A DNA stretch of 10,317 nt from the NCBI GenBank assembly GCA_031397915.1, contig JANNMM010000155.1:1-10317 (forward strand), in the 5' to 3' direction. The notes beneath the pieces were generated by a model. The model had not been told where the DNA came from and ran no database searches. It was given only the letters and a program-made list of their open reading frames with translations. Source of the stretch: JANYCG01 sp031397915. GTDB lineage: Bacteria > Pseudomonadota > Gammaproteobacteria > Burkholderiales > Burkholderiaceae_C. Shown one piece after another: positions 1 through 6,289 of this stretch. Every line of letters begins with the position of its first letter. Position 1 is the first letter of the stretch. The position numbers were made by a program, and so were the translations under genes.

Positions 1-2
1 TC

Positions 3-36
3 CCAAAGCCCGGTCGCACAGCCCAATCACCGCGCT
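3..36 (-). repeat. Partial second copy of the palindromic repeat (inverted, cut by window edge)
   Basis: These 34 bases are the exact reverse complement of 1261-1294, the first arm of the complete palindromic element on the other side of the 60-1001 gene. Identity stops abruptly at the inner end (position 37 against 1260), which marks a true element end. At the outer end only bases 1-2 can be compared and they differ. The rest of this copy, if present, lies left of the window. It begins 23 nt after the stop codon of the gene. The match length makes chance very unlikely; the nature of the element is inferred. Confidence 0.85.
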
Positions 37-59
37 CAGTTGGTGTTTGCACGTTGCGC

Positions 60-1001
60 TCAACGACGCGTGGCTTCTTGCGCATCCCCTGCAGCGACGG
101 GTTGGCCCTCTAGTTCCAATTGGTGAGCCTCAAAATATGAAAGGAGATGCGAATACCGAAATGCAAGCTTCGAATTGGCGGTTTCTTGGTGAAGTTGCAA
201 TTGCTCTTCAACAAACTTTCGTGCTTTTCCGTAGAGCTCACTGTGATGCTTATGTGTTACCGCTTGACGGAATTGATCCCCAAGGTAATGAAGGATCCAA
301 CTCCCATCAGCGTCTCGAGCCAACATTCCTAAGCAAAGTTCGGCCAAGGCTCGATTGTTCTCCGAGTAAACGTCCTGTTCTTGATTGTTCTTGTGGGCTT
401 CCAAGAATGCCACAACCCTAGAACCAATGACAATTCTGGGATATTGCGCGTAGGTGCTCTCCAGTTCGTACGCACGCGCTACGGCCGCACCGTAGAGTTC
501 ACCCGGTTGTATTTCGACACCCCAGGCAACATCAATCGCACCTCTGAGGGGGCGCCGCGATGCGAGCCCCATAAAGCAAAGACTTCCGGCGGAACCAAGG
601 ACATTGAATACGCTATTAAGCGGGCACTTGATGTTCTTGTCTCCCAAGCAAACAAACGAGACGAGCCCATCCGACCATTTTTGAGTGGTGACACGCGCAC
701 GACTCATCTCGTCCCAAAGAATTTTCTGCTCGTCCGACAACGATGCACGGAACGGAGACTCTGGGCGGTCGCGTTGACCTTCGCGCAGCATGTCGTCCGA
801 GCGGACTTGGAGCCTACGTATTGCCCCAACGCTGTCTTTCAGCGCGCCGATGAATTGCTTGTGATCTTCTTCTGTTTTGAAGATTGGCAGCAATCCTTGG
901 CCCTTCAATGCGTCGCGTTGACCGAGTAGGTCGATGAAGCTGATCAGGTAGTTATAGGCATTCCACTGTTCCGGACCCTCTTTCGCATCAACGGCTGTCA
1001 T
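60..1001 (-). CDS. Putative diverged class III nucleotidyl-cyclase-fold protein (hypothetical, 313 aa)
   Basis: I do not recognise a named gene, but the layout resembles a widespread group of uncharacterised proteins with a class III nucleotidyl-cyclase-like fold. In order: a first strand with FIDLLG at residues 22-27 (candidate metal residue D24); WSDGLVSF at 109-116 (second candidate D111); LRGAIDVAWG near 152-160; and LYGAAVARAYELE at 169-181 followed by YPRIVIG at 187-193. The last two resemble the G-x-x-V-x-x-A-x-x-LE segment of cyclases. Residues 200-313 look mostly helical, with a DGSWILHYL stretch and an RYSHLLSYFE stretch near the end. No signal peptide or membrane segment is seen, so it is probably cytosolic. 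The ATG at 1001 has AGGA five bases upstream. The gene stands alone, with hand-counted GC of about 43-53% in sampled lines against about 68% in a sampled line of the neighbouring operon. It sits between two inverted repeat copies, which suggests acquisition. Cyclase activity is unproven, and it could be a catalytically dead fold. Confidence 0.75.
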   Translation of the reverse strand: MTAVDAKEGPEQWNAYNYLISFIDLLGQRDALKGQGLLPIFKTEEDHKQFIGALKDSVGAIRRLQVRSDDMLREGQRDRPESPFRASLSDEQKILWDEMSRARVTTQKWSDGLVSFVCLGDKNIKCPLNSVFNVLGSAGSLCFMGLASRRPLRGAIDVAWGVEIQPGELYGAAVARAYELESTYAQYPRIVIGSRVVAFLEAHKNNQEQDVYSENNRALAELCLGMLARDADGSWILHYLGDQFRQAVTHKHHSELYGKARKFVEEQLQLHQETANSKLAFRYSHLLSYFEAHQLELEGQPVAAGDAQEATRR

Positions 1002-1026
1002 GTGTTTCCTGAGGCCCTACTTCGAT

Positions 1027-1050
1027 GTATCGGGTGAATTTGCCGGATAC
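1027..1050. promoter_or_regulatory. Inverted repeat in the 5' leader of the cyclase-like gene
   Basis: GTATCGGG (1027-1034) and CCGGATAC (1043-1050) form 8-bp arms with one mismatch around an 8-nt spacer. They lie 26-49 nt upstream of the start codon at 1001. The position would suit an operator or an mRNA hairpin near the ribosome-binding site. No protein is known to bind it, and a match of this size can occur by chance. Confidence 0.25.
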
Positions 1051-1260
1051 CCGGGAAAGTCGCCAAATAACATGGGGCATGCAAGGCCGAAAAAAACTTT
1101 TTGATGTCATGGCTTGAGAGCAATATTCTGTAAACACGTGGAGGCATATTAATACCCGAAAGTCGGCGCTCCGGTTTTTCAGTCACCACATGTACCGGAT
1201 CAATTGCAAGTGCGTATCCGCCGCTGATGCACTATAGCCCCAACCCCAACAAATCAAGGT

Positions 1261-1423
1261 AGCGCGGTGATTGGGCTGTGCGACCGGGCTTTGGAGTGGA
1301 AGGCGCGTGGAAGCAATTTGGTCAAACAACTCAAAAAATGGCCAAGCGCCAGCTTGACCCATTTTTCCTGGCCGCGCGTGATTCCACTCCAAAACCGCAT
1401 GCGCATGGCCCGGTCGCCGCGCG
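1261..1423. repeat. MITE-like palindromic repeat element, complete copy
   Basis: The stretch is one large imperfect palindrome. Bases 1262-1282 can pair with 1402-1422 over 21 uninterrupted pairs, five of which are G-T (G-U) wobbles. After an internal loop, 1290-1301 (core TTGGAGTGGAA) pairs perfectly with 1382-1393. GCGCG at 1303-1307 then pairs with CGCGC at 1373-1377. The tip is AAAAATGG (1334-1341) with CCATTTTT (1359-1366), enclosing CAAGC/GCTTG (1343-1347 with 1352-1356) and a GCCA loop. It contains no credible coding region. A second copy begins at the left edge of the window in inverted orientation. Size, palindromic form and repetition fit a non-autonomous miniature transposable element or a REP/BIME-like dispersed repeat. 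I see no clear target-site duplication and no transposase gene in the window. Confidence 0.7.
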
Positions 1424-1470
1424 GATCGACGTACACAACGGCCAAACAGGCCGATCCTCCGGTTCAAAAC

Positions 1471-1500
1471 CTATTTGTTAATATGGGTATTAACATTTAG
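1471..1500. promoter_or_regulatory. 30-bp operator-like palindrome
   Basis: TGTTAATA (1476-1483) and TATTAACA (1488-1495) are perfect 8-bp inverted arms around TGGG. CTA at 1471-1473 and TAG at 1498-1500 extend the symmetry after a 2-nt mismatch. The form resembles a binding site for a dimeric helix-turn-helix repressor, or a cruciform-prone site. There is no T-run beside it, so it does not look like an intrinsic terminator. It lies between the palindromic element and the oxidoreductase 3' end. No adjacent start codon tells which gene it would control. Confidence 0.35.
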
Positions 1501-1569
1501 CAAATTTGACCTGTATTTTCTCAATTTTCAAGCTTTTTGAGCCTCCAAGTCACGGAAAATGGCGTTTAT

Positions 1570-1590
1570 TTGCTATATATATCATAGCAA
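1570..1590. repeat. AT-rich short inverted repeat
   Basis: TTGCTAT (1570-1576) and ATAGCAA (1584-1590) are perfect 7-bp arms around ATATATC. The repeat lies 24 nt beyond the stop codon of the oxidoreductase gene, so it would sit in the 3' end of that operon's transcript. On the minus strand it is followed by an A-rich sequence rather than a T-run, so it is at best an atypical transcript end. It may instead be part of a dispersed intergenic repeat. Confidence 0.35.
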
Positions 1591-1613
1591 TTTAAGACCA
1601 TCAAACCCAGGCG

Positions 1614-2897
1614 CTAAACCCCGGATTCACGTTGCAGGTAACGCAACGCCCCCTGCCCCGCCAGCCTGCCGCTGCTCAGGCACGCGGTGAGCAAATAACC
1701 ACCCGTCGGCGCTTCCCAGTCGAGCATTTCACCGGCGCAGAACACGCCGGGAAGGCGCTGCAACATCAGGTTTTGATCAAGCGCTTCAAGTCTCACACCG
1801 CCCGCGGTGCTGATGGCCTCGGCCACAGGACGAGGCCGCGCCACAGTGATGGGCAAATGCTTGATGGCCGCTGCCAGACGCGCGGCGCTGTTCATGCCTT
1901 CTTTACCCAGCACTTCGTACAACACCGCCGCCTTGATGCCGTCCAGGTGCAGGCGGCTTTTCAGGTGGCTGGACAACGAGCGTGAGCCGCGCGGGTGATT
2001 GACCTCGGCCTGCACTTTGGCTGCGGACAGGTCGGGTAGAAGGTCGATATGGAAAGTGGCGCTGCCGCCTGAAGTGATGGCATCGCGCAGCAAGGCGGAT
2101 GCGGCGTAGACCAGGCTGCCTTCCACACCTGTGGCAGTGGCGACGAACTCACCTTTTCGGTGGAAATGCTGCTTGTGGTGAAGCACTTCGATCGCCACCG
2201 ACTTGAACGGCAGCCCGGCAAATTTTTGCGCGAAAAAGGGGCTCCAGCCGCTTTGATTGACAAACGTCACATCGAAGCCACAATTCGCAGGCCGCAGCGG
2301 CGCGACGTCAATACCCTGCGCCACCAGCGGATCAACCCACGCGCCGGTGGAACCCAGTTGCGGCCAACTCGCACCGCCCAGGGCCAGGACCACGGCGTCT
2401 GCGCCGGCCAGCAATTCAGCACCTGCCGATTCAAAGCGCAAACCGCGCACCCTGTTCACCAGCGCACCGCCATCAACCCAGCCCAGCCAGCGGTGGCGCA
2501 TGTGGAATTGCACCGGCACCGCACCGCCGCCGCCCGCGCGCAGCCGGTGCAGCCAGGCGCGCAGCAGGGGCGCGGCCTTCATGTCCTTGGGAAACACGCG
2601 GCCCGAGGTGCCGACAAAGGTCTCAATGCCCAGGCCGTGCGCCCAGGCTTGCACGGCCTCGGGGCCAAACGTTTGCAACCACGGCTGAACCTGGCGCTGG
2701 TGCGAGCCGTACCGCGTGGCGAAGGCCTCGAGCGGCTCCGAGTGGCTAAGGTTCAGGCCCCCCTTGCCCGCCAGCAAAAATTTGCGGCCGGCCGAAGGCA
2801 TGGCGTCGTAAACGTCCACACAAACGCCCGATTGCGACAACACCTCGGCGGCCATCAAGCCAGCTGGGCCCGCGCCGACCACCATGGCTTTCAGCAT
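1614..2897 (-). CDS. FAD-dependent oxidoreductase, HI0933/BaiN-related (TIGR03862-type flavoprotein)
   Basis: A 427-residue flavoprotein whose substrate is not known. It opens with the dinucleotide-binding fold VVGAGPAGLMAAE (GxGxxG at residues 8-13). GRKFLLAGKGGLNLSHSE at 37-54 is the hallmark of the HI0933-like/BaiN family, and the shape matches the subgroup I remember as TIGR03862. The C-terminal second FAD contact is CAGEMLDWEAPTGGYLL at about 387-403, followed by a helix with SSGRLAG. The length is normal for the group, and there is no signal peptide or membrane segment, so it should be cytosolic. The ATG at 2897 is preceded only by a weak, distant AGG. It is 59 nt downstream of the AddA-like gene on the same strand with no promoter or terminator that I can point to, so it may be co-transcribed. 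The link to DNA repair is positional only. FAD binding is confident; the reaction is unassigned. Confidence 0.9.
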   Translation of the reverse strand: MLKAMVVGAGPAGLMAAEVLSQSGVCVDVYDAMPSAGRKFLLAGKGGLNLSHSEPLEAFATRYGSHQRQVQPWLQTFGPEAVQAWAHGLGIETFVGTSGRVFPKDMKAAPLLRAWLHRLRAGGGGAVPVQFHMRHRWLGWVDGGALVNRVRGLRFESAGAELLAGADAVVLALGGASWPQLGSTGAWVDPLVAQGIDVAPLRPANCGFDVTFVNQSGWSPFFAQKFAGLPFKSVAIEVLHHKQHFHRKGEFVATATGVEGSLVYAASALLRDAITSGGSATFHIDLLPDLSAAKVQAEVNHPRGSRSLSSHLKSRLHLDGIKAAVLYEVLGKEGMNSAARLAAAIKHLPITVARPRPVAEAISTAGGVRLEALDQNLMLQRLPGVFCAGEMLDWEAPTGGYLLTACLSSGRLAGQGALRYLQRESGV

Positions 2898-2956
2898 TTC
2901 ACGTTCGCCTGATCAATGGGGAGTAGAGTCATTTGAGTTTAATTTTCAAGCGTTAC

Positions 2957-5900
2957 TCAGCCAGACTGAGCCTGTTGCGGCGGCAACTGCACCAGCTCCC
3001 CGTCAGCTGTCAAGAACGCGGCATTTACCTGGGCCTGCGGATAAACGGTTTGAACCGCCTCCCGATAACGTGCCAGCTGTTGCACCAGCAGCGCGTCGGC
3101 CAGTGGTTCGGTGTTTGACTTGTAGTCCAGCACCCACCAGGCACCGGTGTCACGCCGCTGCACCAAGCGGTCCAGCCGCAGCGTTGCACCCCGGTGGACG
3201 AGTTCGACCTCGTTGCCCTGCCACTGGATCACATCAGCGTCCCAGGCCCAGGCGCCCTGCCCCTTAACGATGCGCTCGGCCGCCGCTGCCGCTGCCTGGC
3301 TGTCCTGCGCTGTCAGCGCAAATTCATTTGCCACAGCCACCAGCGGGTCGGCCACCGAACTTCCGCCGTGCATGCGCCATTCCAGCAGTCGGTGCATTGC
3401 CTGGCCCATGCGCGACACATTTGAGTCCGGTCCGGGCGGCGAATTGCTCCCGTCAACCTGATCGACACGCCGCGCCAGACCCTCAGGCAAGCTTGGCAGC
3501 ACCTTGAGCAGAACCGGGGAAGCCCCTGGCGGCAAGTTCTCCGCCCCCCCCGCAATGGCCGGTGGGTAGGGCACGTCAACCTGCCCGGCCAACTCAGACA
3601 GGCGCGCCCACCAGCTGGCCGGCGTGGCTTTGTAAGCTTCGACGCTGGACATCACCAGTCGTGTTTTACCCCGGGTGAGCGCCACATACAGCGCGTTGAG
3701 CTCTTCGCGTTTGCGCTCTTGCAGGTCGCGTTCGAGCAATCCGGCGGCGCAGGCCGGTGGCTGCTTTTCGCTGGCCAAAAACACGAACTTGAGGGGACGT
3801 GGCGCTTCACCGGGCCAGTCGATCAACACGCCCATGGACTCGGCACGCGGCGGGTTGGCATCGGAATCCAGCAACAGCACGACCTCAGCCTCCAGACCTT
3901 TGGCGCCGTGAATGGTCAAGAGGCGCACTGCATCGTCCAGCACCGCCGCACTGGCCTGCACGCCGCCGGCTTTGAGCGCGCGCACAAAAGCATAGGGCGT
4001 GGCGAAACGGCCGCCGCCAAGCCGCAGGGCGACACCTGGCAAAGCGCGCAGGTTGGCCAATACAGCAGCACGCTGGGGTGCCGGTGCAGCCGCTGCAAAC
4101 CGCGCCAACACGTCGCCGTGGCTGTAGATGGCTTGCAGGGCGTCATGGGGTGGCAGTTCGTCCACCCACTGGCGCCATTGCGCCAGGATCGGGCCCAGGC
4201 CTTGCAAAGCAGGAACGGGCTGCTCGCTGGCCAGCAGGAGCCCCAGCCACGACCCGCCTTGGGCCTGCTGTTGCTGCAGGGCCAGATGCACCAAAGCGGC
4301 GTCATCGATGCCAAACAGGGGCGATTTCAACACCCGCGCCAGGGACAAATCGTGCTCGGGCGACACCAGCACGTCAAACAAGGCGACCACGTCCTGCACT
4401 TCACAACAATCAAACAGCGCGGTTTTTTCACCCACCTGGGACGGAACCTGCAGCGCTCTGAGCGCGTCGTGCAGCGGAGCCAGCCCCGCCCTGCGGCGAG
4501 ACAGCACCATGATGTCCCTGGGCAAGGTGCCTTTGGCAACCTGAGCGGCAATCCAGCGCGCGGCCTGGCCCGCCTCGCGCACGCGCAGACTTTCTTCCGC
4601 TTCTACCTGCGGCACGGTCAAGGTGTCGCGCCACTCACTGTGCGACGCCTCCAGATCATTCAGGTCACCACTTGCCCGGCTGATTTGCGGCAAGCGAAGC
4701 ACCTCGCCGGCCAGCTCCGAGCTGGTGGTGTGGTTGCGAAACCCGTCATAGACGTCTCCTTCAATCTCACCACGCATGGCCGCCTGCATGACCGTGTTGA
4801 CGGTGTGAATGACCAATTGCGCGTTGCGCCGGGTGTGGTCGCAGCTCAGCAGGTCACCCCCCAAACCCTGTTGTACAAAGGTCTTGGCAGCCTTGAAAAC
4901 CTGCGGCTCGGCGCGGCGAAAACGGTAAATGCTCTGCTTTGGGTCGCCCACAATGAACACGCTGGGCGCCGAGCCAGCGCCGCTGCCGGCGTAGCCTGAC
5001 AACCAGGCGAAGAGCGCCTGCCATTGCAAGGGGCTGGTGTCCTGGAACTCGTCGACCAGCACGTGCCGCGTGCGTGCGTCCAGGCGCTGCTGCAGCCAGC
5101 CAGACAACACCGTGTCAGAGAGGATCATGCTGGCAGCGTGCTCCACGTCGTTCATGTCGATCCAGCCACGTTCGCGTTTCAACGCTGCGTATTCGTCGAT
5201 CACCAGGCGGCTCAGGCGACCCATGCGCTGCTGGTAAACCCAGGCGGCGTGCTGGTGTTGCGCCTGCTGGATGCGAAGCGCAAGTGCCTGGGCCTCACGC
5301 ACGCGCTCAATGCCGGCGATCTTTTCGCTGAATTTGCGCGCAGAGCCGTCTTTGGTCAACAGCGCAGCCAACGCAGCCGCCAGATCAGGCCGATGGTGGA
5401 ACGCGTCAAGCGCCTGTTCCAGCTCGTCGCCCTTGGCTGAAAAACTCGGCGCGCCGGCCCTTCCCAATGTCGCGGCAGCGTCGCGGAACAATTGCAAGTT
5501 CACAGGTCTTTTCGCCAGGGCGTCTTGCGGCTCCTGCAAGCCCTCAAAACCGGCAAGCTGCTGCGAAAAATGCATGACCGATGCATCCACAACACCCGCT
5601 GCGTCGGCCAGGCTGAATTCAAGCCGCTTGTCCAGTGCCGCCTGAAGGGCGCGCTCGGTCTGGAAGCGGCCATAGTCAAAAACGAGTGCTTCAAAATCGG
5701 CGCGCAAGGCGCTGTCGCCAATAAGCGCCGCGTAGTACTGCCGCCATACCTGCGCCTTGGCGCTTTTGTCGTCTTCCAGAAGTTCGTAGTTCGCCGGCAA
5801 ACCCAGGCGCAACAACACGCCATACGGGGCGTTGCGCAAGAGTGCGGCAAACCAGCTGTGAAACGTACGGATCTGAACCTGGCGCCCACTCGCCAGCACC

Positions 5901-6289
5901 CTGGCGTACAGGTTTGCCAAACGCTTTTGCATGTCCACTTGCTCGCCAGCGCCGGGTTGCGGCGCAACGCCACGCATGGCCAATTCCAGGGCCAGCTGTT
6001 GAGGGTCAGCCGTCGAAAACACTTCGAGCCATTGCTGCAACCGCTCGCGCATTTCGCCGGCGGCGCGTTTGGTGAAGGTGATTGCAAGGATCTCCTGCGG
6101 TTCGGTGCCTTCCAGCAAGGCTCGCACAATGCGCGAAACCAGCATCCAGGTCTTGCCCGCTCCGGCACAGGCTTCGACGGCGACGTGGCGGCGCGGGTCA
6201 CACGCGATCGCATAAAACGCCTGTGCCGTAACCGGGCGACCGTTGTGCTCGTAGGCCGGCGAAATGGCGTTCAGTAAATCTGGCTTCAT
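2957..6289 (-). CDS. addA: AddA-like ATP-dependent helicase/nuclease (UvrD/RecB superfamily 1A)
   Basis: This 1110-residue protein is the motor and one nuclease of an AddAB-type complex that unwinds and resects double-strand breaks for RecA. Superfamily 1 helicase motifs appear in order: Walker A ACAGAGKT (40-47), ITFTKRAAGEM (motif Ia, about 70-80), VDEFQD (motif II, 412-417), VGDPKQSIYRFRR (motif III, about 447-459), TIHGAKGLE (motif V, around H794) and YVALTRGKT (motif VI, R873). The C-terminus holds a RecB-type PD-(D/E)XK nuclease: HRLLEW, LRLDRL and then VLDYKSN with D1055 and K1057. I chose the ATG at 6289 because it overlaps the stop codon of the upstream AddB gene by 4 nt (ATGA), typical of translational coupling. 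An in-frame ATG at 6331 would add 14 residues that lack family character. All key residues are present, so the enzyme looks functional. The gene symbol is by family; many annotations would say UvrD-helicase domain-containing protein. Confidence 0.92.
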   Translation of the reverse strand: MKPDLLNAISPAYEHNGRPVTAQAFYAIACDPRRHVAVEACAGAGKTWMLVSRIVRALLEGTEPQEILAITFTKRAAGEMRERLQQWLEVFSTADPQQLALELAMRGVAPQPGAGEQVDMQKRLANLYARVLASGRQVQIRTFHSWFAALLRNAPYGVLLRLGLPANYELLEDDKSAKAQVWRQYYAALIGDSALRADFEALVFDYGRFQTERALQAALDKRLEFSLADAAGVVDASVMHFSQQLAGFEGLQEPQDALAKRPVNLQLFRDAAATLGRAGAPSFSAKGDELEQALDAFHHRPDLAAALAALLTKDGSARKFSEKIAGIERVREAQALALRIQQAQHQHAAWVYQQRMGRLSRLVIDEYAALKRERGWIDMNDVEHAASMILSDTVLSGWLQQRLDARTRHVLVDEFQDTSPLQWQALFAWLSGYAGSGAGSAPSVFIVGDPKQSIYRFRRAEPQVFKAAKTFVQQGLGGDLLSCDHTRRNAQLVIHTVNTVMQAAMRGEIEGDVYDGFRNHTTSSELAGEVLRLPQISRASGDLNDLEASHSEWRDTLTVPQVEAEESLRVREAGQAARWIAAQVAKGTLPRDIMVLSRRRAGLAPLHDALRALQVPSQVGEKTALFDCCEVQDVVALFDVLVSPEHDLSLARVLKSPLFGIDDAALVHLALQQQQAQGGSWLGLLLASEQPVPALQGLGPILAQWRQWVDELPPHDALQAIYSHGDVLARFAAAAPAPQRAAVLANLRALPGVALRLGGGRFATPYAFVRALKAGGVQASAAVLDDAVRLLTIHGAKGLEAEVVLLLDSDANPPRAESMGVLIDWPGEAPRPLKFVFLASEKQPPACAAGLLERDLQERKREELNALYVALTRGKTRLVMSSVEAYKATPASWWARLSELAGQVDVPYPPAIAGGAENLPPGASPVLLKVLPSLPEGLARRVDQVDGSNSPPGPDSNVSRMGQAMHRLLEWRMHGGSSVADPLVAVANEFALTAQDSQAAAAAAERIVKGQGAWAWDADVIQWQGNEVELVHRGATLRLDRLVQRRDTGAWWVLDYKSNTEPLADALLVQQLARYREAVQTVYPQAQVNAAFLTADGELVQLPPQQAQSG

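Larger units (their letters stand above)
1002..1613. other. Non-coding interval with repeats and AT-rich DNA
   Basis: No convincing gene lies between the cyclase-like gene and the 3' end of the oxidoreductase gene. Short open frames here have no recognisable motif, and the longest overlap the palindromic element. From left to right it holds the leader of the 60-1001 gene (1002-1260), the palindromic repeat (1261-1423), a 30-bp operator-like palindrome (1471-1500), and an AT-rich stretch (about 35% GC by hand count in 1501-1560) ending in another short inverted repeat (1570-1590). I see no clear -35/-10 pair for the cyclase-like gene and no classical stem-plus-T-run terminator for the oxidoreductase gene, which ends at 1614. 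Confidence 0.6.

Noticed and set aside
52..65. CGTTG/CAACG hairpin over the stop codon of the cyclase-like gene
   Set aside because: Five base pairs with a 4-nt loop and no T-run. Too small to call a terminator.
60..1001. A Pycsar anti-phage system
   Set aside because: Only the cyclase-like part is seen. No TIR, transmembrane or cyclic-nucleotide-binding effector gene lies in the window, so a two-gene defence system cannot be claimed.
998..1189. 63-residue minus-strand frame with a GTG start, ending in an ATGA overlap with the cyclase-like gene
   Set aside because: No recognisable motif, biased composition and no good ribosome-binding site that I could identify. The region fits a leader better, and the overlap alone is weak support.
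1261..1423. Integron attC recombination site
   Set aside because: The hairpin shape is suggestive, but I found no RYYYAAC and GTTRRRY pair at its ends, and the two copies are inverted rather than direct as in a cassette array.
1183..1467. 94-residue minus-strand frame across the palindromic element, and plus-strand frames at 1267-1500 and 1278-1481
   Set aside because: All are produced by the hairpin repeat itself, read in several frames on both strands. None has a protein-like pattern that I recognise.
2956..2970. CTCAG/CTGAG hairpin at the stop codon of the AddA-like gene
   Set aside because: Only a 5-bp stem, within the coding end, with no T-run on either strand, so it is not supported as a terminator between the AddA-like and oxidoreductase genes.
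3719..4999. 426-residue plus-strand frame opposite the AddA-like gene
   Set aside because: It is antisense to a gene with a full set of helicase motifs. Its composition (rich in R, Q, H, A) is typical of a shadow frame in high-GC DNA.
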